Source of the DNA: JAWLHK01 sp041690355 [NCBI: bacterium]
GTDB lineage: Bacteria; J088; JAWLBW01
Assembly: GCA_041690355.1 (NCBI GenBank)
Contig: JAWLHK010000013.1
Span: 50,147-114,146, forward strand
DNA: 64,000 nucleotides
Direction of reading: 5' to 3'
Below are positions 35,144 to 43,489 of this stretch, piece after piece. The first letter of the stretch is position 1, and every line of letters starts with the position of its first letter. The notes under the pieces were generated by a model that did no database searches, was not told the origin of the DNA, and saw nothing but the letters and a program-made list of their open reading frames with translations. The position numbers and the translations under genes are program-made.

Positions 35144-38100
35144 CGCGCGCCGCATCCCGTTCATTTCAAGTCTTGCTCGGGCTCTTTTGCCGGGTCTGCT
35201 CGGCCTTCTCTGTGTCCTCGCGTGGCCGGAGACGGCGCTCGCCGCGTGGCCGGCTGATGCCGACTGGATCGCAGTCAATCAAGGGGGTTCTTCGCAGGCT
35301 GACGGCACGCTCGACGAGAATACGGATTACCGCAACGTCGTCGGCGATGCATCCTACCCGGCGACCTACTGGTACAACGACGGGGTCCACCTCTCCTTCC
35401 GCATGCGGCTCGACGGCAGTCCGCAGGGGGGCGGCGGGCAGAACCTGCTCAAGCCGTTCGGCTGGGGCGTGCTCATCGATACCGACGGCGACTGGAGCGA
35501 CTACGAGTTTTCGGTCATCGCCAACGGCATTGACGAGAGCGTCACGTTCTACCAGAACACGTCGCAGAACACGGCGTACGATGCGAGCGATCCGCCCGAG
35601 GTAACGCTGGCCGTATACGACACGGCCACGAACGCCAGGGTCTCGCTTGCCGACTCGAGTTTCAACGGCACGCCAGATTACTATGTGGACTTCCAGGTCT
35701 CGTGGGCGACCTTCATGGCGGCCTCGGGCCTGAATGAAGCGAGCGCGCTGTCTTTCGTGTTCGGGACATCCAACAACGGCACGACCCTGGGCAGCGACAT
35801 CAGCGGCAGTACGAACCTGGACATGGGGCAGGGGGGCGGCGACCCCGTTTATCCCAGCGTCGCCGACATGTCGTTGACGAAATCGCACGCCGCAAACTTC
35901 GCCGTCGAAGACACGGGCGTCTATACGCTCACCGTCTCGAACGCCGGCCCGTCGAACATTGCCGGTCCGATTACGGTGACCGACAGCCTGCCCGCAGGGC
36001 TGACCTTCGTGTCGGCCACGGGGAGTAACTGGAACTGCGCGGCGGCCGGGCAGGATGTCACGTGCACCCACCCCGGCCTGCTCCTTTCGGGCGCGAGCCT
36101 TCCCCCGATCACCCTTACGGTGACCGTCGACGCGGCTGCCTGGCCCTCGGTTACGAACACCGCCTCGGCGAGCGCGAACACGACCGATGAAGACCTGACC
36201 AACAACACCGCGTCAGACTTCACCACGGTCGAACGCCGCAGCGATCTGGCCATCGCGAAGACCGACGGGCAGGCCACGGCCATCCCCGGATCTGCCATCG
36301 CCTACACGATTACGCTCACCAATCTCGGCCCGACGAGCGTGACCGCGGCCACGGTGAGCGACACGCTTCCGGCCGCGCTGCTGGGTCCCCTCTTTGCGCC
36401 GTCTGCCGGCGCCTACGACGCGGGGAGCGGCCAGTGGACCGGCCTTGCCCTGGCGGCGGGCCAGTCGGCGACGCTCACGCTGACGGCAACTCTCGACCCG
36501 GCGGCGACCGGAACGCTCACGAACACGGTGAGCGTCACGCCCCCGCCCACGTGGATCGATCCCGCGGCGGGAAATGACTCCGCTTCGGATACGGATACGC
36601 TGACGCCGCAGGCCGATCTGGCGATCGCGAAAACGCAGGACGGCTCCTTCACGGTGGGCGAAAGCGGAACTTTTACGATTCAGGTCGAGAACCTGGGCCC
36701 CTCGGATTCCAACGGCACCATCACGGTGACCGATACGCTCGCCTCGGAGCTTGCCTACGTCGGGGCCGCCGGCGCCGGATGGACCTGTTCGGTTTCGGGC
36801 GCGACCGTCACCTGCACGCGCGCCGGCACGGTGCCGCCGGCGACGATGCTGCCGGCCATAACGCTCACGGTGCTGCCGGCCGAGGCCGCCGCTGGGGCCT
36901 GGGTCACGAACACGGCGTCGCTGGGCGGCGCGACCCCGGATCCCGACGGCGCCAACGATACGTCGACGATTCCCGTCCTGGTCGGGCGCCGGATCAGCGG
37001 CACGGTGTATGCCGACGCCGATCACTCGGGAACGCGCGACGGCGGCGAAGCCGGCCCGGGGGTTCCCGTCTACGCCAAGCTCGTCTCGGGGGCCGTCGTC
37101 ACGCAGAGCGTCCTGGTCGACCCGGTCACCGGGGCCTACGTGCTGCGCGGGGTGCTCGACGGGTCGTACACGGTCTTCCTCGACGACAACGGCAGCCTCG
37201 CCGATGCGTCGCCGACGCCGCCGGCAGGGTGGATCGCCGTCAGTCCTGCATCGCTTTCTCAGTTCGCCGTCATGGCGGGCGCGAACGTGTCGGGGGTCGA
37301 CTTCGGATTGTTCAGCGGAAGCCGCGTCGACGGGCTTGTCTTCTTCGACGATGGCGCGGGCGGCGGCGTCGCGCACGACGGTGTTCAGAACGGCGCAGAA
37401 GCCGCGCGAGCAGGCGTGTCGATCGAATTGACCGACGCCGGCGGGACGACCGTGCTGCAGGCGACGGCCACCGACGGCGCGGGGGCATTCGGGTTCTGGC
37501 TTCCCGCTTCCCTGGCCGGACAGACGGTACGCATCCGCGCGAGCGACGGCTTCGGATTCCGCTCGGCCTCGGGCAGCCCGGGAACGACCGGCGGCAGCTA
37601 CGATCCGGGAACCGACGAGCTGACCTTCGTCGTCGCCGCCGGCAACGCATATACGGGGGTTACGTTCGGCGACGTGCCCGAGAGCGAGTTCTCACCTTCA
37701 CGCGCGGGGACCGTTCTCGCGGGGGGAACCATCGTTTACGCCGCGTCGTTCACGGCGGGCACCGCGGGCGATCTGGCTTTCGCGGTCGCGTCGGCCTGGC
37801 CGGCCACGGTGTATCTCGACGCCGACGCCTCGGGGACGCTCACCGCCGGCGATACGGCCCTCGGCGGTTCGCTGGCGGTCGTGGGCGGAAACGTCTATCG
37901 CCTGCTGCTCGAAGTGTCCGTCCCCGCGGCCACGGCCGCCGGCAGCGTGGATGTCGCCACGTGGACGGCCGCGCTGACCTACGCGGGGACGGCGGTGGTG
38001 GAGTCGCACGCGGTACTCGATACGACCGCCGTCGCGCCGTCGCTCGATCTCGTCAAGGAGATGTCGATCAACGGCGGGGCGTTCACGTCGAGCCCGCTCG

Positions 38101-38321
38101 GCGCCGTTCCCGGCGATCTGGTGACCTACCGGGTGACCTATACGAATCCGAGCGCGCTCACCTTTCAGAACCTGGTCGTAAGCGATCCCATCCCACCCGC
38201 GACCACATTCGTGAGCGCGAGCGGCGCGCCCACGCTTTCGGCGGGCGTGCTCAACTGGTCGCTCGGCGCGCTGGGGCCCGGCGCGAGCGGAACCGTGGAG
38301 TTCACGGTGCAGATTCAGTGA
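35136..38321 (+). CDS. Secreted DUF11/SdrD-B-like surface protein (1061 residues)
   Basis: A signal peptide (LLPGLLGLLCVLAWPETALA) precedes an N-terminal domain of about 220 residues beginning AWPADADWIAVNQGG. This region, with its IDTDGDWSDYEF segment, resembles a secreted beta-sandwich of unknown family. Three DUF11 domains follow (PSVADMSLTKSHAANF, RRSDLAIAKTDGQATA, PQADLAIAKTQDGSFT). Next come two SdrD-B-like units with calcium-loop motifs (YADADHSGTRDGGEAGPGV, VAHDGVQNGAEAARAGV), a DADASGTLTAGD repeat like those in the 813-residue protein, and a final DUF11 domain ending VEFTVQIQ. There is no anchor at the C terminus. The ATG lies inside the last codons of the giant gene, so the two are translationally coupled and their products probably act together. 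Confidence 0.8.
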   Translation: MTDARRIPFISSLARALLPGLLGLLCVLAWPETALAAWPADADWIAVNQGGSSQADGTLDENTDYRNVVGDASYPATYWYNDGVHLSFRMRLDGSPQGGGGQNLLKPFGWGVLIDTDGDWSDYEFSVIANGIDESVTFYQNTSQNTAYDASDPPEVTLAVYDTATNARVSLADSSFNGTPDYYVDFQVSWATFMAASGLNEASALSFVFGTSNNGTTLGSDISGSTNLDMGQGGGDPVYPSVADMSLTKSHAANFAVEDTGVYTLTVSNAGPSNIAGPITVTDSLPAGLTFVSATGSNWNCAAAGQDVTCTHPGLLLSGASLPPITLTVTVDAAAWPSVTNTASASANTTDEDLTNNTASDFTTVERRSDLAIAKTDGQATAIPGSAIAYTITLTNLGPTSVTAATVSDTLPAALLGPLFAPSAGAYDAGSGQWTGLALAAGQSATLTLTATLDPAATGTLTNTVSVTPPPTWIDPAAGNDSASDTDTLTPQADLAIAKTQDGSFTVGESGTFTIQVENLGPSDSNGTITVTDTLASELAYVGAAGAGWTCSVSGATVTCTRAGTVPPATMLPAITLTVLPAEAAAGAWVTNTASLGGATPDPDGANDTSTIPVLVGRRISGTVYADADHSGTRDGGEAGPGVPVYAKLVSGAVVTQSVLVDPVTGAYVLRGVLDGSYTVFLDDNGSLADASPTPPAGWIAVSPASLSQFAVMAGANVSGVDFGLFSGSRVDGLVFFDDGAGGGVAHDGVQNGAEAARAGVSIELTDAGGTTVLQATATDGAGAFGFWLPASLAGQTVRIRASDGFGFRSASGSPGTTGGSYDPGTDELTFVVAAGNAYTGVTFGDVPESEFSPSRAGTVLAGGTIVYAASFTAGTAGDLAFAVASAWPATVYLDADASGTLTAGDTALGGSLAVVGGNVYRLLLEVSVPAATAAGSVDVATWTAALTYAGTAVVESHAVLDTTAVAPSLDLVKEMSINGGAFTSSPLGAVPGDLVTYRVTYTNPSALTFQNLVVSDPIPPATTFVSASGAPTLSAGVLNWSLGALGPGASGTVEFTVQIQ

Positions 38322-38607
38322 CCCTGCGGGGCTGTTTCAGAAATCCTTACAAATTTCTTTTGCTTCCCGTTGACTTCCTGTATACTGTAGCTTCGCCTCG
38401 CTTCAGGCAGGTGAAGCTTTACTGGCTTCCCGGATAGCGACTGCACTGCAGGTAGCGCTCGTTCGGGGGGACGTAAAATCGGATCGCCCGTACCGAATCC
38501 TTCGGGCTCGCAAAAAGTTTTTTCAACCTTTTCGCGGTCAGCTCCCGCGTCGCCGCTGCGTTTTGAGTCGTGCGCGCGCGGTTGCAGCGACCGAGGAGTT
38601 ACAATTC
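38322..38607 (+). other. Long leader region of rnr
   Basis: About 286 bases separate the DUF11 locus from the chosen RNase R start. TATACT at 38381-38386 is a good -10 element but lacks a clear -35, giving a leader of about 215 bases. The region holds a hairpin at 38389-38418 (AGCTTCGCCT paired with AGGC and GAAGCT) and GCCCG/CGGGC at 38486-38507 followed by T6 at 38518-38523, which could be a weak attenuator. No gene is visible. Confidence 0.4.
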
Positions 38608-41600
38608 GTGGCCGTCGACAAAGACGCGGTCATGCGTCTTCTCACCGAGAAGACCTACCGCCCTTTGACGCGATCCGAGCTGGAATCGCGTCTTTCCGTC
38701 CCTGAAGCAGACCGGGCAGCCTTTTCAACGCATCTCGACGAGTTGATCCACGCGGGTCAGATCGTAGCCTTGCGCGGCGACCGCATCGGTCTTCCCAACA
38801 AAATGAACCTCCTGACGGGCGTGCTCCAGGCGCATCCGAACGGGTTCGCCTTTCTCGTCCCCGACAAGCCGGGCGAGCGTGCCGCCGATGTCTTCATCGG
38901 TCGCAACGACACCGGCGACGCCATGCACGGCGACAAGGTGGTTGTGCGCATCGAGCGCATGGGCCGCTCCGGACGTCCCGAGGGGCGCGTCATCCGCGTG
39001 CTCGAGCGGCGCGTGCGGCGGGTCGTCGGCGAATTTCAGCAGGGGACCGGCTTCGGCTATGTCGTTCCCGAAGAAGGGCGCCACCTGCATCACATCTACA
39101 TCCCCCGCGGACGCGACAAGCGCGCCCTCGCCGGCCAGATTGTGGTCGCTGAGATCCGCAAGTATCCCGAGGGCAACCGCGACCCCGAAGGCGAAGTCAT
39201 GCGCGTCATCGGCAGCCGCAAGGATCCCGGCGTCGACCGCGAAGTCGTCGTCGAGCGCCACGGGCTGTCGAGCCGGTTTCCCACCGAGGTGCTGACCGAG
39301 GCCAAGCGGGTTCCGACGGAAATCGATACGGTCGAACTCGGCCTGCGGGTCGATCTTCGCGGCCTCAAGGTCTTCACCATCGACGGCGAGAAGGCGAAGG
39401 ATTTCGACGACGCCGTGGCCATTCAGCGGCTGACCGACGGGCGTTTCCGCCTGTGGGTGAGCATCGCCGACGTGGCCCACTACGTGAAGCCGGGAACCGA
39501 TCTCGACAAGGAAGCGCGGGCGCGCGCGACGAGCGTCTACTTCGCCGACAGCGTCATCCCGATGCTTCCCGAAGAGATCTCGAACAACATCTGCTCACTC
39601 GTGCCGCATCAGCCGCGCCTGACCATGACGGCCGAACTCGAGTACGACAGCGAAGGCAAGCTGGTTCGCAGCCAGTTCTATGACAGCGTCATCGTCTCGA
39701 AGGAGCGCCTGACCTACACGCAGGTCAAGCAGATCCTGACCGATCGGAACGAGGACCTGCTGGGCCGCTACCGCTATCTCGAAGACGACCTGCGCGCCAT
39801 GCAGGAGCTGGCCCTCAAGCTCAAGTCACGGCGCGATGAGCGCGGATCGCTCGACTTCGACCTCCCCGAGCCCGATCTGCTGCTCGACCTCGAGGGAAAC
39901 ATCGAATCGATCGTGCGCGCCGAGCGCAACATCGCCCACCGCATCATCGAAGAGTTCATGCTGGCGGCCAACGAAGCCGTGGCCGATTTTCTGCAGAAAG
40001 AAAACGTCCCGGGCCTCTACCGCTGCCACGACGAGCCCGATCCGGCCAAGATCGAAGACCTCCGCCAGTTCCTGCACAACCTCAACGTGCGCGTCGATCA
40101 GCGCATTACGCCGAAGGCCCTGCAGCGTATCCTGCGCCAGGTGCAGGGTAAGCCGCTCGAGAAGCTCGTGAATGAAGTCGTGCTGCGCACGATGAAGCAT
40201 GCCTACTATTCGCCGCGCAACACCGGGCACTTCGGCCTGGCCAGCGAAACGTACCTGCACTTCACGAGCCCGATCCGGCGCTATCCCGATCTGGTCACGC
40301 ACCGCAGCCTGAAAGCGGTGCTCGAGCGCGGGGGCATGAGCGAGCGTCAGCGCGAAGAACTGCGCGCGACGCTCGGCGAAACCGCTTTGCACTGCTCCGA
40401 ACGCGAGAAGAACGCCGAGCGTGCCGAGCGCGAAGTTCTGGCCGCCAAGAAAGTCGAGTTCATGCGCCGCTTCGCCGGCGAAGAGTTCGACGGCTACATT
40501 TCGGGCGTCACGTCGTTCGGCTTCTTCGTAGAGCTGCGCGACCTGTTCGTCGACGGCCTGGTGCACGTCTCGAACCTCGGGGACGACTACTACGAGTTCC
40601 GCGACCGCGAACATTCGCTCGTCGGCACCGCCACCGGGCGCCGGTTTCAGCTGGCCGACCGGGTGCGCGTGCGCGTGGCCCGGGTCGACGTCGAAAAGCG
40701 GCACATCGATTTCGAACTCGTCAGCGAAGTCTTTCGCGAGGCCCTCGTCCAGGAAGAGGCCGTCGCGCAGCGCGGACGTCCCGTGCCGCAGGTCGCCGCC
40801 GAACCCGCCCATCCCGAAACGGGGGACGGCCGCGGACGCGGCCGGCGACAGGCGCCGGTGCCGCGCAGCGGCATTGTGCGCACGGCGCGCCCCGAAGAGT
40901 CGCCCGATGAAGATCGGCGCCGGCGGGCACGCGGCCGCAAGGAGCGCGCGGTCGAGCCGCGCCGCGGTCAGGAGGAGGCCCGTGCCGAAGGGCGCGAAGC
41001 GCGCGAGCCACGTGCGAAGCCCGAGCGGCGTGAGCGCGCCGCCGTGCGTCCTGCCGCGCCCGAACTCGAAGCGCCTCCCGTGAACGAAGAGAGCCCCACG
41101 GTGCCGCCACCGATGGCAGAGCATCCCGAATCGTTCCTCACGCCGCCCGCCGCCGAAGAGGGCGGCGCGGATGAAGCGGCGGGCCGCCGCCGCCGTCGCC
41201 GCCGGGGTGGCCGGGGTCGACGCCGCCGGGGCGCCGAAGACGGCGTGAGCGCCGACGGGCAGGGCGCTGAAGGCGAATTCGAAGGGGAAGAATCGGAGGA
41301 GGAAGGCGAAAACGCAGCGCGGCCTGCGCCTCTTGAAGGCGCCGAGGGCGAACCTGCCCTGGCGGCCGCCGAAGCGCCCACAGCCGAGCCCGCGCTCGAG
41401 GGTGAAGCGCCGGTGCGCGGTCGCCGGGAGCCCCGCCCCCGCCGCGGTCGCGGCCGTCGGCCCGAAGGGGATACCGAGGGCGAAGCGCAGTCTGAGACGC
41501 CTGCGCGCGAAGCCGCCACACCGGCGCCGTCCGAAGCCACCGCGTCAGCGGTTTCAGAAGGTTCCGCGCAGACGGCCGCCGAATCCGACGGCACTGTGAG

Positions 41601-41787
41601 CGCCGAGGCCGGTGAGCCGACCGGCGAGGAGCATGAGAGCGAGCTCGCCTTCGTCGCCAAGCGGCGCCGTCGCCGCCGCGGCGGACGCAGCCGGCGCCGT
41701 CCGGGTGCGGCCGGCGGATCCGAGGCCGGAGGCGGCGAAGCCGATGAGGGGGACTCCGAGGCCGGCCACGGCGAAGCTGAAGAGTGA
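38608..41787 (+). CDS. rnr: Ribonuclease R with a long basic/acidic C-terminal tail
   Basis: RNase R is a processive 3'-5' exoribonuclease that degrades structured RNA. The 1059 residues contain an N-terminal winged helix, cold-shock domains, the RNB catalytic domain with KAKDFDDAVAI near 263-272, and an S1 domain (FDGYISGVTSFGFFVELRD, about 628-708). Typical RNase R ends near 730-810 residues. Here about 340 further residues (from about 716) alternate between Arg-Gly blocks (RRRRRRGGRGRRRRG, RRRRRRGGRSRRR) and Glu-rich stretches, predicted to be disordered. The GTG at 38608 is chosen because GAGGAG lies 9 bases upstream; a TTG 15 codons earlier is possible. The tail recalls RNase E-type RNA- and partner-binding tails. 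Confidence 0.9.
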   Translation: MAVDKDAVMRLLTEKTYRPLTRSELESRLSVPEADRAAFSTHLDELIHAGQIVALRGDRIGLPNKMNLLTGVLQAHPNGFAFLVPDKPGERAADVFIGRNDTGDAMHGDKVVVRIERMGRSGRPEGRVIRVLERRVRRVVGEFQQGTGFGYVVPEEGRHLHHIYIPRGRDKRALAGQIVVAEIRKYPEGNRDPEGEVMRVIGSRKDPGVDREVVVERHGLSSRFPTEVLTEAKRVPTEIDTVELGLRVDLRGLKVFTIDGEKAKDFDDAVAIQRLTDGRFRLWVSIADVAHYVKPGTDLDKEARARATSVYFADSVIPMLPEEISNNICSLVPHQPRLTMTAELEYDSEGKLVRSQFYDSVIVSKERLTYTQVKQILTDRNEDLLGRYRYLEDDLRAMQELALKLKSRRDERGSLDFDLPEPDLLLDLEGNIESIVRAERNIAHRIIEEFMLAANEAVADFLQKENVPGLYRCHDEPDPAKIEDLRQFLHNLNVRVDQRITPKALQRILRQVQGKPLEKLVNEVVLRTMKHAYYSPRNTGHFGLASETYLHFTSPIRRYPDLVTHRSLKAVLERGGMSERQREELRATLGETALHCSEREKNAERAEREVLAAKKVEFMRRFAGEEFDGYISGVTSFGFFVELRDLFVDGLVHVSNLGDDYYEFRDREHSLVGTATGRRFQLADRVRVRVARVDVEKRHIDFELVSEVFREALVQEEAVAQRGRPVPQVAAEPAHPETGDGRGRGRRQAPVPRSGIVRTARPEESPDEDRRRRARGRKERAVEPRRGQEEARAEGREAREPRAKPERRERAAVRPAAPELEAPPVNEESPTVPPPMAEHPESFLTPPAAEEGGADEAAGRRRRRRRGGRGRRRRGAEDGVSADGQGAEGEFEGEESEEEGENAARPAPLEGAEGEPALAAAEAPTAEPALEGEAPVRGRREPRPRRGRGRRPEGDTEGEAQSETPAREAATPAPSEATASAVSEGSAQTAAESDGTVSAEAGEPTGEEHESELAFVAKRRRRRRGGRSRRRPGAAGGSEAGGGEADEGDSEAGHGEAEE

Positions 41788-41796
41788 GCTTCTGCG

Positions 41797-41826
41797 GCCC
41801 CGCCGCCGTTCCTGCGGCGGCGGGGC
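41797..41826 (+). terminator. Strong GC hairpin after rnr
   Basis: A 12-bp perfect stem (GCCCCGCCGCCG, 41797-41808; CGGCGGCGGGGC, 41815-41826) with a 6-base loop lies 9 bases after the rnr stop. There is no T-run on this strand (an A-run follows), so it may stabilise the 3' end or terminate only weakly. Confidence 0.45.
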
Positions 41827-41854
41827 GTCGAAAAACCCTTGCGCGTTCAAGGGG

Positions 41855-41884
41855 TTGCCTTGCAAGCGAAGCGGTGGGTATGAT
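41855..41884 (+). promoter_or_regulatory. Promoter of the AMIN-domain gene
   Basis: TTGCCT (41855-41860), an 18-base spacer and TATGAT (41879-41884) predict a start near 41891, about 72 bases before the ATG. Confidence 0.6.
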
Positions 41885-41962
41885 AGGCTGAAGCCCGCTC
41901 GATGGGGCGTCGGCCGCCTGGCCGTGCGCAGTTGAAAACTACGAACCAAGCAGCAAGAGTCG

Positions 41963-43189
41963 ATGAGTTCGAACGACAAGTCCAAGAAGGGTGGGGAATC
42001 GTCTGATATCTGGGAACTTCCCGAAGCTGACGATACCGCAGAAACCTTCGAACTGGCCGATGACGACGTCATTGAAGAGATAGACCCTGCTGAGCCCGCG
42101 AGCGAGGACGTCGGCTCCTTCAGCGATGTCTTCGCAAGCTTCGCTGAATCGAACCCGCCGGCCCCCGCCGCGCCCGGCGAGCCGGAGAGCTTTGACATGG
42201 CGGATTTCGACGCGCCTGCCGACCCCGCGGCCGACGCGGCGGGCGACGCGTTCGAAGCCTTCGACGCCTCGGACGAGGACGTTGCGGCTCCGGCGCAGGC
42301 GCCCGGCATGTTCGATGATTTTGCGCCCGAAGCCGCCGAGGTCGAGGACGCGCCCGCCTTCGACGCCATGGAGCCGGGCGAGGCCACTTCGCCGCCGAAT
42401 CCCGAATCGCTGTTCGGAGAAGAAGTCGAAGCGGCCGAGGCCATGGAGCTGCCCGAAGCGGCCGCCGTGCCTTCGACCCCGTCGCGCGCCATGACGTTCA
42501 AGACCGCCGAGACCGGCGGCCGCAAGGGGCTGTGGGTTGGCCTCGGCGCCGTCGTCGTGGTTGCCGGCGCCGCCGGCGCATTCTTCCTCTTCGGGATGCC
42601 CGGGTCAGAGCCCATCGAGCCGGCGCCCGTGGCCGCGCAGCTCCAACCCGCGCCCGCGCCGGCAACCGGGGCCGCCGAGGCGGCAGGCGCTACGGCAGCT
42701 GCCGAGCCCGCAACCGCGGAGGTAGCGGCAGATGCGGCCGCCGCGGAGCCCGTGGCCGAACCCGCCGCGACGCAACCCGAGCCGCAGGTCGAGACGGCCC
42801 CGCCGCCGGCCCCCGTGCCTGCGCCGGCGCCGAAGCCGGTCGCGCAGAAAGCTGCCCCCGCGTCTGAGCCGGCCCCCAGCGGGCCCGCCTCGCGCGTGCT
42901 CGCGGTCGAGACGACCGCCGACGGCGTCGTCATCCGCGGCGACGGCGCGTTCGAGCGCGTCAAGTACTTTACGATGGGCAAGCCGAACCGCATCATCATC
43001 GATGCCTACGGCGTCAAGCGCGCCTACAGCGGCCTGAACTTCAGCGGTTCAGGCGCCGTCGCCAAGGTGCGCACCGGCGAGCACAAGGGCAAAATCCGCT
43101 TCGTGCTCGACCTCAAGAAAGCCAAGGGCGCCGCCCCCGCCTACGAGGTCGACCGCGAAGGTGACCGCATCGTCGTGCGCGTACGCTGA
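41963..43189 (+). CDS. AMIN-domain inner-membrane protein with acidic cytoplasmic region
   Basis: The 408-residue protein has a very acidic, probably disordered N-terminal half (about 1-180, rich in Asp, Glu, Ala and Pro). One transmembrane helix follows (LWVGLGAVVVVAGAAGAFFL, about 191-210), then an Ala/Pro-rich linker, and a C-terminal AMIN domain from about 310 (RVLAVETTADGVVIRGDGAF ending GDRIVVRVR). AMIN domains bind peptidoglycan or envelope partners and occur in amidases, PilQ and similar proteins. No catalytic domain is attached, so it is probably an envelope scaffold or adaptor. The topology would put AMIN in the periplasm. It has its own promoter and precedes tRNA-Val. Confidence 0.78.
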   Translation: MSSNDKSKKGGESSDIWELPEADDTAETFELADDDVIEEIDPAEPASEDVGSFSDVFASFAESNPPAPAAPGEPESFDMADFDAPADPAADAAGDAFEAFDASDEDVAAPAQAPGMFDDFAPEAAEVEDAPAFDAMEPGEATSPPNPESLFGEEVEAAEAMELPEAAAVPSTPSRAMTFKTAETGGRKGLWVGLGAVVVVAGAAGAFFLFGMPGSEPIEPAPVAAQLQPAPAPATGAAEAAGATAAAEPATAEVAADAAAAEPVAEPAATQPEPQVETAPPPAPVPAPAPKPVAQKAAPASEPAPSGPASRVLAVETTADGVVIRGDGAFERVKYFTMGKPNRIIIDAYGVKRAYSGLNFSGSGAVAKVRTGEHKGKIRFVLDLKKAKGAAPAYEVDREGDRIVVRVR

Positions 43190-43253
43190 TATCGTAACTG
43201 CCCCGAAAGCCGCTTCCCACGCGGCTTTGCGGCGACCCCTCGCTATGTTTTCC

Positions 43254-43282
43254 TTGACATAGCCTCAGGGATTTGGTATCAA
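43254..43282 (+). promoter_or_regulatory. Promoter of tRNA-Val
   Basis: A perfect TTGACA (43254-43259), 17-base spacer and TATCAA (43277-43282) predict a start near 43289, 17 bases before the mature tRNA. Confidence 0.65.
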
Positions 43283-43305
43283 GTATGGATATACTTTGAT
43301 TACGC

Positions 43306-43380
43306 AGGCGCGTAGCTCAGTGGGAGAGCACCACCTTGACACGGTGGGGGTCGTTGGTTCAATCCCAATCGCGCCTACCA
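43306..43380 (+). tRNA. tRNA-Val (anticodon GAC)
   Basis: The 75 bases fold into a standard cloverleaf. The acceptor stem pairs AGGCGCG with CGCGCCT, the D-stem is GCTC/GAGC, the anticodon stem is CCACC/GGTGG with loop TTGACAC (anticodon GAC), the variable loop has five bases, and the T-stem is GTTGG/CCAAT with a G-T pair. The terminal CCA is encoded. Confidence 0.96.
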
Positions 43381-43390
43381 TTTTTGTTCG

Positions 43391-43416
43391 GGCATCCCCG
43401 CGGGTGCCTTTTTTTT
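43391..43416 (+). terminator. Terminator between tRNA-Val and thrS
   Basis: A 7-bp stem (GGCATCC, 43391-43397; GGGTGCC, 43402-43408, one G-T pair) with a CCGC loop is followed by eight T. It ends the tRNA-Val transcript. Confidence 0.87.
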
Positions 43417-43426
43417 GTAGGATGCG

Positions 43427-43468
43427 CCGGTTCGTCGTTCCCCGGAAACAGGGGAGCCATAGAGCCGG
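43427..43468 (+). promoter_or_regulatory. Structured leader upstream of thrS
   Basis: CCGGTTC (43427-43433) pairs with GAGCCGG (43462-43468), enclosing a second stem TCCCC/GGGGA (43439-43443, 43451-43455) with a GGAAACA loop. It lies 21 bases before the GTG start. E. coli ThrRS represses its own mRNA through a tRNA-like leader, so a similar role is possible here. Confidence 0.35.
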
Positions 43469-43489
43469 TGTGTCCGTTGGTACGCAGTC

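Noticed and set aside
30101-35278. A 1725-codon open frame antisense to the giant DUF11 gene
   Set aside because: It is a shadow caused by high third-position GC. It has no known domains, and the sense strand encodes clear repeats, an OmpA-like domain and a barrel.
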